Assembly: GCA_963624605.1 (NCBI GenBank)
Contig: CAVFQD010000012.1
Coordinates: 1-37,947 of the forward strand
Reading direction: 5' to 3'
Source of the DNA: Fimenecus sp963624605
GTDB taxonomy: Bacteria > Bacillota > Clostridia > Oscillospirales > Acutalibacteraceae
Length of the DNA: 37,947 nt
Position 1 is the first letter of the stretch. Every line of letters begins with the position of its first letter. Positions 7,941 to 13,905 of the stretch are shown piece by piece. The notes beneath the pieces were generated by a model. That model was not told where the DNA came from and searched no databases. It saw only the letters and a program-made list of their open reading frames with translations. A program made the translations under genes and the position numbers.

Positions 7941-7956
7941 TGTTTCACGTGAAACA
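7941..7956. promoter_or_regulatory. parS site 3, upstream of soj
   Basis: A third exact TGTTTCACGTGAAACA, here extended to a 20-bp palindrome by flanking TT/AA. It lies about 60 bases upstream of the soj -10 box, so Spo0J loading here could also influence soj-spo0J transcription. Confidence 0.95.
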
Positions 7957-8013
7957 AATATTTATAAAAATCTTGCGTTTTTGACAAAAAGTGTTTAATT
8001 TTGCGTGCGGGTA

Positions 8014-8022
8014 TGCTATAAT
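8014..8022 (+). promoter_or_regulatory. Extended -10 promoter of soj
   Basis: TGcTATAAT is a perfect extended -10 element, with a TAATACG start region after it and about 80 bases of leader before soj. The -35 position (about 7994-7999, TTTAAT) is poor, as is usual with an extended -10. Confidence 0.65.
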
Positions 8023-8101
8023 AATACGGCATAATTATTTCGGTTGCGAAACTGAGCAAGAACGGCTCAATTTCGGGATTTATATATACGGAGTGAAAAA
8101 A

Positions 8102-8863
8102 TTGTCAAAAATCATTTCAATTATCAACCAAAAGGGCGGAGTCGGCAAAACTACGACCGCCGTCAACCTTTCAGCGGCGATAGGCGCTTTGGGCAAAAAT
8201 GTGTTGCTTGTCGATATTGACCCTCAGGGCAACTCTACAAGCGGTTACGGTATAAATAAAAAGGAAATAAAAAATTCAACCTATGATATGCTTATAAATT
8301 CCGTTAAAGCTTCGGAAGCGATAATCAACACAAAATTCAAAAATGTTGATTTACTGCCGTCAGATATGAACCTTGCGGGCGCAGAGGTTGAAATGATAGG
8401 CATGGAAAGGCGTGAAAGCCTTGTCAAAATGGCTCTTGCGGAGATATGGGACAATTACGATTATATCTTCCTTGACTGCCCGCCCTCACTCGGACTTATC
8501 ACGATTAACGCACTTTGTGCGAGCGATACTTTTTTGGTTCCGATACAGTGCGAATACTATGCGCTCGAAGGTCTTGCACAGCTTATGGCGACCGTAAGGC
8601 AGATAAAAAGGCTTTACAATCCTCATATAGAAATCGAGGGCGTTTTGCTCACAATGTACGACGGCAGGCTTAACCTCACGAACCAGGTTGTCGACGAGGT
8701 TAAAAAGTTCTTCCCTCAAAAGGTTTATTCCTCCACGATTCCGAGAAACGTCAGACTTTCCGAGGCACCGAGCTTCGGCGAGCCGATTATGTATTATGAC
8801 AAAAGCTCCAAGGGCTCTTTGGCATATGCCGCTCTTGCGGAAGAGTTTTTGAAAAAGCAGTAA
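8102..8863 (+). CDS. soj: Chromosome partitioning ATPase ParA (Soj)
   Basis: A 253-residue ParA/Soj Walker ATPase that acts with Spo0J and parS in origin segregation and, in Bacillus, control of DnaA. It shows the deviant Walker A KGGVGKTTT (about residues 11-19), Walker A' LVDIDPQGNSTSGYG, Walker B FLDCPPSLGLITINAL, and the C-terminal block TIPRNVRLSEAPSFGEPIMYYD. The start is a TTG at 8102, 6 bases after CGGAGTG. Upstream in-frame codons encode sequence foreign to the family. Confidence 0.95.
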   Translation: MSKIISIINQKGGVGKTTTAVNLSAAIGALGKNVLLVDIDPQGNSTSGYGINKKEIKNSTYDMLINSVKASEAIINTKFKNVDLLPSDMNLAGAEVEMIGMERRESLVKMALAEIWDNYDYIFLDCPPSLGLITINALCASDTFLVPIQCEYYALEGLAQLMATVRQIKRLYNPHIEIEGVLLTMYDGRLNLTNQVVDEVKKFFPQKVYSSTIPRNVRLSEAPSFGEPIMYYDKSSKGSLAYAALAEEFLKKQ

Positions 8864-8878
8864 CAAAGGAGCAGAAAA

Positions 8879-9469
8879 ATGAAAAAAGTAGCACCTGTTG
8901 CAATTTTGTTGGTTCTTGTGTCGGTGTTTCTCACTTCTTGCGGTCAGCCCGAGGAGTTTAAGCCGGCGCCGATAATCACAACCACGGAAACCACCACCGA
9001 AGAGGTAACATATAAATACAGCGAGCTTGATGTTCTCGGTACCAAAATGGGCATGAGCGTTGAGGAAACGCAAAACGCCTTGGGCATTAAGGCAAGTCTT
9101 TATCTCAACGACAGCTCTGTTGCATATTTTGTTGTAAACAAAAAAGGCTTACCGTTCGTTTCGGACGGCTGTGAGAGCTCGGTATATTTTATATATGATT
9201 CCGATATGCGCCTTTGCGAGGTGCAGTATCTTTCAACAGTAAACACGGGCTTTGTGCTTAAGGACGCTCTTTCGACCTATGACAGGCAGTACGGCAAGCA
9301 CGCCGAATTAAAGGTTGACGAAAGCAAGACCAATTATATTTGGTACAAAGACGGCGTTTACATTCTTATAACGACGGTTTCAACCGGTCAGAACGCCATG
9401 TCGTTCTTCGGGGAGGATTATTTCAACAAGACGAACCCCGAAGAGGCAAAGGCTTATGCGAACTTGTAG
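8879..9469 (+). CDS. Lipoprotein of unknown function between soj and spo0J
   Basis: A 196-residue predicted lipoprotein: a basic N-terminus, a hydrophobic core and the lipobox LTSC with the modified Cys at 21. A Thr/Glu-rich linker (about 33-45) follows, then a compact extracellular domain. The stretch LGTKMGMSVEETQNALG near residue 60 recalls the repeated motif of SmpA/BLIP-like folds, but I cannot name the family. It has a good Shine-Dalgarno (AAGGAG at 8866-8871), starts 15 bases after soj and ends 14 bases before spo0J, so it is co-transcribed with the partition genes. In the arrangements I know, soj and spo0J are adjacent, so this insertion is unusual. Confidence 0.85.
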   Translation: MKKVAPVAILLVLVSVFLTSCGQPEEFKPAPIITTTETTTEEVTYKYSELDVLGTKMGMSVEETQNALGIKASLYLNDSSVAYFVVNKKGLPFVSDGCESSVYFIYDSDMRLCEVQYLSTVNTGFVLKDALSTYDRQYGKHAELKVDESKTNYIWYKDGVYILITTVSTGQNAMSFFGEDYFNKTNPEEAKAYANL

Positions 9470-9483
9470 AGGAGGATGAATAT

Positions 9484-10347
9484 ATGGCAGCTAAAAAAGG
9501 CGGCTTGGGCAAGGGTATGAGCGCCCTTATTTATGACAACGCAATGGAAAACGCCTCGGGCGAGAGCGTTACACTCTCAATCAACGAAATAGAGCCCAAC
9601 CGTGAACAGCCGAGAAAAATATTTGAAGAACAGGCTTTGTCGGAACTTTCCGAGTCAATAAAGGAACACGGAATTTTACAGCCGTTGCTTGTAAGACCCA
9701 TGGCGGACGGCGGCTACCGTCTTGTAGCCGGCGAGCGAAGATACCGTGCGGCAAGAATGGCAGGTCTTACGGAGGTTCCCGTTACCGTCCGCGAAATGAC
9801 GGACGAAGAGGAAAGTATATTTGCGCTTATCGAGAATTTGCACAGGGAGGATCTTAACGCAATTGAAGAGGCGCAGGGAATAAAAACTCTAATCGATACC
9901 TTCGGCTTTACGCAGGAGGAAGCGGCGCAGAAGGTTGGAAAATCGAGGACTGCGGTCACAAACAGCCTGCGATTGCTCAACCTTCCGTCGGATATATCCG
10001 ACCTCGTGAGGGACGGCAAAATTTCAATGGGTCACGCAAGGGCTTTGCTCTCGTTTGAGGACACCGCGGAGGCTTCAAGGGTAGCGCAGCTTGTTGTAAA
10101 AGACGGCATTTCCGTGCGTGATGTCGAACGCCTTGCAAAGAGCGCGCAAAAGACCAAAAAGGCACCCGAAAAGCGTGAGAAAAAGCGTGATATCTTCTAC
10201 GACGAGGTGGAAATCGCACTTTCAAAGGTGCTCGGCAGAAAGGTGAAGGTGTTCGTTTCAAAGGGCGGAAGCGGTACGCTTGAGGTAGAGTTCTTCTCAA
10301 AGACAGACCTCGAAAAGCTTTCAAAGCAGTTTGAAAATCTTGAATAA
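9484..10347 (+). CDS. spo0J: Chromosome partitioning protein ParB (Spo0J)
   Basis: A 287-residue ParB that binds parS, spreads or slides as a CTP-dependent clamp, and loads SMC in related bacteria. It starts MAAKKGGLGKGMSALIYD, the N-terminal motif that contacts and stimulates ParA. The ParB domain follows (EPNREQPRKIF, VAGERRYRAARMAG, ALIENLHREDLN), then the helix-turn-helix (QEEAAQKVGKSRTAVTNSLRLL) and a C-terminal dimer domain. The ATG at 9484 has GGAGG 8 bases upstream. The upstream extension of the frame overlaps the lipoprotein gene and is not family-like. serS follows 32 bases later. Confidence 0.96.
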   Translation: MAAKKGGLGKGMSALIYDNAMENASGESVTLSINEIEPNREQPRKIFEEQALSELSESIKEHGILQPLLVRPMADGGYRLVAGERRYRAARMAGLTEVPVTVREMTDEEESIFALIENLHREDLNAIEEAQGIKTLIDTFGFTQEEAAQKVGKSRTAVTNSLRLLNLPSDISDLVRDGKISMGHARALLSFEDTAEASRVAQLVVKDGISVRDVERLAKSAQKTKKAPEKREKKRDIFYDEVEIALSKVLGRKVKVFVSKGGSGTLEVEFFSKTDLEKLSKQFENLE

Positions 10348-10379
10348 ATAAATGGTAATAAATATCGGAGGATATAAAA

Positions 10380-11666
10380 ATGCTTGATATGAAATTTGTC
10401 AGGGAAAATCCCGACGCAGTAAAGGAAAACATCAAAAAGAAATTTCAGGACGAGAAGCTTCCGTTGGTTGACGAGGTAATCAAGCTCGACCTTGAATACA
10501 GAGAGTCCAAAACAAATGGCGACGCTTTGAGAGGCGGCCGCAACCGTATCAGCAAAGAAATCGGTATGTTTATGGGTAAGGGTCTCAAGGACGACGCAGA
10601 GAAAGCAAAGGCAAAGGTTAAGGAAATCAACGCAGAGCTTGAAGCGCTCGAGGTTAAGGAGCAGGAGCTTGCGGCTGAGATAAAGAAGAGAATGATGGTT
10701 ATCCCGAACATTATCGGCAAGGATGTTCCCATCGGTAAGGACGACAGTGAAAATGTCGAGCTTGAAAAGTTCGGCGAGCCCGTCGTTCCGGATTATGAAA
10801 TCCCCTACCATGTTGATATTATGGAGTCTTTTGACGGTATAGACCTTGACGCCGCAAGAAAGACAAGCGGTAACGGCTTCTATTATCTTTCGGGCGATAT
10901 TGCAAGACTTCATTCGGCGATTCTTTCCTATGCGAGAGACTTTATGATAGACAGGGGCTTTACCTACTATGTTCCGCCGTTTATGATAAGAAGCGATGTT
11001 GTGACGGGTGTTATGAGCTTTGCCGAAATGGAAAATATGATGTACAAGATTGAGGGCGAGGACCTTTATCTTATCGGCACAAGCGAGCATTCGATGATAG
11101 GTAAGTTCATTGATACGATTATCCCCGAAGCGGAGCTTCCAAAGGCACTCACTTCGTATTCTCCGTGCTTCCGCAAAGAGGTTGGCGCACACGGAATCGA
11201 GGAGAGAGGCGTTTACAGAATACATCAGTTCGAAAAGCAGGAAATGGTTGTTGTATGTAAGCCCGAGGAGAGCGACGAGTGGTACGATAAGCTCTGGAAC
11301 AACACTGTTGATTTCTTCCGCAGCCTTGATATTCCCGTAAGAACGCTTGAATGCTGCTCGGGCGACCTTGCGGACCTTAAAGTTAAAAGTCTTGATGTTG
11401 AGGCGTGGAGCCCCAGACAGAAGAAATATTTCGAGGTCGGCTCGTGCTCAAACCTCGGCGACGCACAGGCAAGGCGTCTCGGAATCAGAATCAAAGGAAA
11501 GGACGGCAATTATTTTGCTCACACTCTTAACAATACGGTTGTCGCACCCCCGAGAATGTTGATTGCATACCTTGAAAACAACCTCAATGAGGACGGAACC
11601 GTAAGAATTCCCGAACCGCTCAGAATGTATATGGGCGGCAAGAGCCTTATTGAAAAGAAAAAATAA
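10380..11666 (+). CDS. serS: Serine--tRNA ligase
   Basis: Class II seryl-tRNA synthetase (428 residues). The N-terminal long antiparallel coiled coil (about 30-100, rich in Lys/Glu) grips the tRNA variable arm. The catalytic domain contains the motif 2 region (YSPCFRKEVGAHGIEERGVYRIHQFEK, about 262-288), an EVGSCSNLGDAQARRLGI block near 355, and motif 3 (NNTVVAPPRMLIAYLEN, about 391-407). The gene follows spo0J by 32 bases with its own GGAGG and is closed by a strong terminator. No T-box leader is present in the short gap. Confidence 0.97.
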   Translation: MLDMKFVRENPDAVKENIKKKFQDEKLPLVDEVIKLDLEYRESKTNGDALRGGRNRISKEIGMFMGKGLKDDAEKAKAKVKEINAELEALEVKEQELAAEIKKRMMVIPNIIGKDVPIGKDDSENVELEKFGEPVVPDYEIPYHVDIMESFDGIDLDAARKTSGNGFYYLSGDIARLHSAILSYARDFMIDRGFTYYVPPFMIRSDVVTGVMSFAEMENMMYKIEGEDLYLIGTSEHSMIGKFIDTIIPEAELPKALTSYSPCFRKEVGAHGIEERGVYRIHQFEKQEMVVVCKPEESDEWYDKLWNNTVDFFRSLDIPVRTLECCSGDLADLKVKSLDVEAWSPRQKKYFEVGSCSNLGDAQARRLGIRIKGKDGNYFAHTLNNTVVAPPRMLIAYLENNLNEDGTVRIPEPLRMYMGGKSLIEKKK

Positions 11667-11680
11667 TAGTTATTACCGTA

Positions 11681-11724
11681 AACAGCCGGCTTGAGCGAAA
11701 GGTTCAAGTCGGTTGTTCTTTTTG
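11681..11724 (+). terminator. Intrinsic terminator of serS
   Basis: A 14-bp stem (11681-11694 with 11704-11717, two G-U pairs) with a 9-base loop is followed by CTTTTTG. This ends the spo0J-serS transcript. Confidence 0.9.
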
Positions 11725-11776
11725 TGCAAGCTTAAATGCGGCTGAAAAAATTTTTTAAGAAAAAATCAAAAAGGTG

Positions 11777-11806
11777 TTGACAAACAAAATTAAAATTGTG
11801 TACAAT
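11777..11806 (+). promoter_or_regulatory. Promoter of the peroxidase operon
   Basis: A consensus -35 TTGACA (11777-11782) and -10 TACAAT (11801-11806) are spaced by 18 bases, about 58 bases before the peroxidase start codon. An operator-like palindrome overlaps the -10 box. Confidence 0.8.
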
Positions 11807-11847
11807 TTAATTACGCTAAATCAAACGCAATTTAATTGCGCAAAATC
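11801..11847. promoter_or_regulatory. Two OhrR-type operator candidates
   Basis: Site 1 (11801-11815) is TACAATTtAATTACG, and site 2 (11826-11840) is the perfect palindrome CGCAATTtAATTGCG. Both are followed by near-identical sequence, giving the shared words TTTAATTACGCTAAATC (11806) and TTTAATTGCGCAAAATC (11831), 25 bp apart. They resemble the TACAATT-AATTGTA box of Bacillus OhrR as I recall it. Site 1 covers the -10 box and site 2 lies just downstream of transcription start, as expected for repression. Confidence 0.7.
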
Positions 11848-11863
11848 TTTAGGAGGCTTTAAT

Positions 11864-12403
11864 ATGAGTATTTATGAATTAAAGGTGAAAAAACAGAACG
11901 GGGAGGAGATCTCACTCGAAGAATTTCGCGGTAAGCTGATTCTTATCGTAAACACAGCAACAGGCTGTGGCTTTACTCCGCAATATTCGGAACTTCAGGA
12001 GATGTATGACGAGTATGTAAGTCGTGGCTTGGAAATTCTCGATTTTCCCTGTAACCAATTTGCAAATCAGGCACCCGGAGATGACGGGGAAATTCACGAT
12101 TTTTGCACGGGTCGCTACGGTATAACATTTCCGCAGTATCACAAGGTGGATGTCAACGGTGAAAACGCAATACCCTTGTATAAATGGTTGACGGCAAGCA
12201 CGAAGTTTCAGGGATTTAACGGTCCGGCTAAATTATTCCTTACTCCGATTGTAAAGAAAATGGATTCCGATTACAAAAACAACGGCAATATCAAGTGGAA
12301 TTTTACAAAGTTCTTAATCGACAGAAACGGCAATATAGTTCAGCGTTATGAGCCGACGGCAAAAATAGAAGATATCAAGGAAAAAATTAAGGAGATTTTA
12401 TAA
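11864..12403 (+). CDS. Glutathione peroxidase-family (thiol) peroxidase
   Basis: A GPx-family peroxidase of 179 residues that reduces hydrogen or organic peroxides. Motifs: NTATGCGFTPQY with the peroxidatic Cys at 35 (Cys, not selenocysteine), LDFPCNQFANQAPGDD (about 61-76) with the second conserved Cys, and KWNFTKFLIDRNG (about 142-154) with the active-site Trp-Asn. Bacterial Cys-GPx enzymes usually use thioredoxin rather than glutathione, and I infer that here. The ATG at 11864 has AGGAGG upstream. The gene leads a short operon with the TSCPD gene. Confidence 0.92.
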   Translation: MSIYELKVKKQNGEEISLEEFRGKLILIVNTATGCGFTPQYSELQEMYDEYVSRGLEILDFPCNQFANQAPGDDGEIHDFCTGRYGITFPQYHKVDVNGENAIPLYKWLTASTKFQGFNGPAKLFLTPIVKKMDSDYKNNGNIKWNFTKFLIDRNGNIVQRYEPTAKIEDIKEKIKEIL

Positions 12404-12404
12404 T

Positions 12405-12695
12405 ATGTTTCATTACGATTATTTGACGGCAAACACCTGCTCAAATGTTATCAGCTTGGACCTTGACGGGAATGCGGTACACAACATTCAGTTTATGGGA
12501 GGCTGTAACGGAAATCTTAAAGCGATTTCATTGCTTCTTGAGGGAAAGACGGTTGAGGAAATTGAAAATAAGCTTACCGGCGTTTTGTGCGGTAAGCGAC
12601 CGACCTCTTGTTCCGACCAGCTTGCCAAGGCTGTCCGTGCCGCTTATAACGCGTCAACGGATCCGGATTACAAGCCCGAGGATGAGGAAGAATAA
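12405..12695 (+). CDS. TSCPD domain protein (TIGR03905-like)
   Basis: A 96-residue protein of the short stand-alone TSCPD family. It has TCSNVISLDLDGNAVHNIQFMGGCNGNLKAI in the N-terminal half, and the family-naming motif appears as RPTSCSDQLAKAV near residue 68. The same domain is found at the C-terminus of some ribonucleotide reductases, where conserved cysteines suggest metal binding; here Cys 13, 35, 64 and 70 are candidates. It starts 1 base after the peroxidase stop codon with AGGAG inside that gene, so it is co-transcribed with it. Its role in peroxide defence is unknown. Confidence 0.85.
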   Translation: MFHYDYLTANTCSNVISLDLDGNAVHNIQFMGGCNGNLKAISLLLEGKTVEEIENKLTGVLCGKRPTSCSDQLAKAVRAAYNASTDPDYKPEDEEE

Positions 12696-12737
12696 CCCCT
12701 GTGATTTTTATATTTACTGGATTTTCTTCGCGAATTG

Positions 12738-12761
12738 TGTTATATTTAATTGTGTAAAATC
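12738..12761 (+). promoter_or_regulatory. ohrR promoter with overlapping operator
   Basis: An extended -10 TGtTATATT (12738-12746) overlaps the third copy of the operator word, TTTAATTGTGTAAAATC (12745-12761), matching the two at the peroxidase promoter in 13-14 of 17 positions. AATTGTGT is also repeated in direct orientation at 12733 and 12748, 15 bp apart. This points to autoregulation of the downstream regulator. Confidence 0.6.
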
Positions 12762-12781
12762 AACAAGGAACGGAGATGCCC

Positions 12782-13219
12782 ATGGATAAGAATTTTGACG
12801 CTTTGAAGCTCAGCAATCAGCTTTGCTTTCCCTTATATGTTTGTTCAAAGGAAATTGTAAAAAAATACAAGCCTTTTTTGGATGAAATAGGCTTAACATA
12901 TACTCAATATATCACGATGATGGCTATGTGGGAGCATGAGGAGCTTTCGGTTAAGGAATTAGGTGAGCTTTTGTTCCTTGATTCCGGAACCTTAACGCCT
13001 GTCTTGAAAACGCTGGAAAAAAAGGGTCTTGTCTCGCGCAGGCGTTCATCGGAGGACGAGAGAGTGCTTGTTGTAACGCTTACCGAGGACGGAGCGAGCC
13101 TCAAAGAGAGGGCTGTCGAGGTGCCGTATAAAATGCAAGGTTGTGCTTCAATAGACGAAAAGGATGCGGCAGACCTTTACCGTATTCTTCATAAAATGAT
13201 GAATGACGCCGGCAGATAA
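12782..13219 (+). CDS. ohrR: OhrR-type organic-peroxide-sensing MarR regulator
   Basis: A 145-residue MarR-family repressor very similar along its length to Bacillus OhrR as I recall it. It has the sensor motif NQLCFPLYVCSKEIVKKYKP with the reactive Cys at 15 and a second Cys at 21, the winged helix-turn-helix with LSVKELGELLFLDSGTLTPVLK, and the wing SRRRSSEDERVLVVTLTEDG. I chose ATG 12782 over 12776 because it places Cys at 15, as in Bacillus; both have usable Shine-Dalgarno bases. In the 1-Cys type, peroxide oxidises Cys15 and releases DNA. The target is probably the upstream peroxidase operon plus itself. Confidence 0.9.
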   Translation: MDKNFDALKLSNQLCFPLYVCSKEIVKKYKPFLDEIGLTYTQYITMMAMWEHEELSVKELGELLFLDSGTLTPVLKTLEKKGLVSRRRSSEDERVLVVTLTEDGASLKERAVEVPYKMQGCASIDEKDAADLYRILHKMMNDAGR

Positions 13220-13255
13220 GCGTTTGTTTTTCAGAGAGCATAGCGATAGCGCATA

Positions 13256-13306
13256 AAAATATACCCTCCTTACCGATTTGCACGGTGAGGAGGGTATATT
13301 TTGTTT
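13256..13306. terminator. Strong bidirectional terminator between ohrR and ybjQ
   Basis: A stem of about 19 bp (AAATATACCCTCCT / AGGAGGGTATATTT with inner ACCG/CGGT) has A-rich and T-rich flanks on both sides. It can end the ohrR transcript on plus and the convergent ybjQ-like transcript on minus. Confidence 0.9.
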
Positions 13307-13345
13307 TACGCTCAAAGTTGCTTTATATTACGGCGTGCTAACGAT

Positions 13346-13672
13346 TTATTCCTTTTCAAGGACTACCGCCGTTCCGCTTACGGAAACCATAAGCATATTT
13401 CCGCCCTGTCCGAGCACTTCGTAGTCGACATCCACGCCGACAACAGCATTAGCACCCATCTCCGAGGCGCGAGCCTCGAGCTCCGAGAGAGCCTGCTGCC
13501 TTGCCTTGATGAGCTCGTCCTCATACGAACCGGAGCGACCGCCGAAGAAGTTTGTGAGACCTGCGGCGAAATCTTTAACGAAATTTACGCCGGAAATAAC
13601 CTCTCCGCATACAACTCCGAGATATTGTGTGATTTTTGCTCCGTCAACCGACGGCGTTGTTGTGATAATCAT
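13346..13672 (-). CDS. YbjQ/DUF74 family protein
   Basis: A 108-residue protein of the YbjQ family (DUF74, sometimes called a putative heavy-metal-binding domain). The typical features are the N-terminal MIITTTPSVDG, YLGVVCGEVISGVNF, the DFAAGLTNFFGGRSGSYEDEL block, and the strand GANAVVGVDVDYE near residue 75, ending in a beta strand with MLMVSVSGTAVVL. The family forms pentameric rings in crystal structures; its physiological function is not established. It is transcribed alone, convergent with ohrR. Confidence 0.92.
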   Translation of the reverse strand: MIITTTPSVDGAKITQYLGVVCGEVISGVNFVKDFAAGLTNFFGGRSGSYEDELIKARQQALSELEARASEMGANAVVGVDVDYEVLGQGGNMLMVSVSGTAVVLEKE

Positions 13673-13829
13673 GGCTTTACTCCTTGTTTGAAATTTGTTG
13701 TTTTTTCATCATCGCTTTGATTTTACAATATGATAATACCATAGGCTGAATTAAATATCAAGCGTTGTTTTACCGTACCTGTATGATTGGCGGGATAATT
13801 GAAATTTCTGTATAAATGCTCATATTCGG

Positions 13830-13858
13830 TTTATTTATTGCGGCGAATGTGATATACT
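13830..13858 (+). promoter_or_regulatory. Possible promoter of the GH13 gene
   Basis: TATACT (13853-13858) follows a weak -35-like TTTATT (13830-13835) at 17 bases, 48 bases before the glycosidase start. The -35 match is poor. Confidence 0.4.
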
Positions 13859-13905
13859 TTATAGGAATATGATAAAACAGAAATACGGCAACAGGTGTAC
13901 GGTTA

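Noticed and set aside
7981..8022. TTGACA at 7981 as the -35 box of the soj promoter
   Set aside because: It is 30 bases from the TATAAT at 8017, far beyond a usable spacer. The extended -10 alone is the better explanation.
10348..10379. T-box leader before serS, or before hisS (23217-23276)
   Set aside because: The gaps are only 32 and 60 bases, too short for a T-box, and no specifier or antiterminator motif is present.
10197..11225. A 342-codon minus-strand frame opposite spo0J/serS
   Set aside because: It is antisense to conserved ParB and SerRS coding sequence, with no start signal or family similarity.
11774..11863. GTG at 11774 as start of the peroxidase
   Set aside because: That codon overlaps the -35 box and lies upstream of transcription start. 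ATG 11864 has AGGAGG and aligns with the family.
13301..13720. A 139-codon plus-strand frame over the ybjQ-like gene
   Set aside because: The minus strand encodes a full YbjQ-family protein. The plus frame starts inside a terminator and has no homology that I can recognise.
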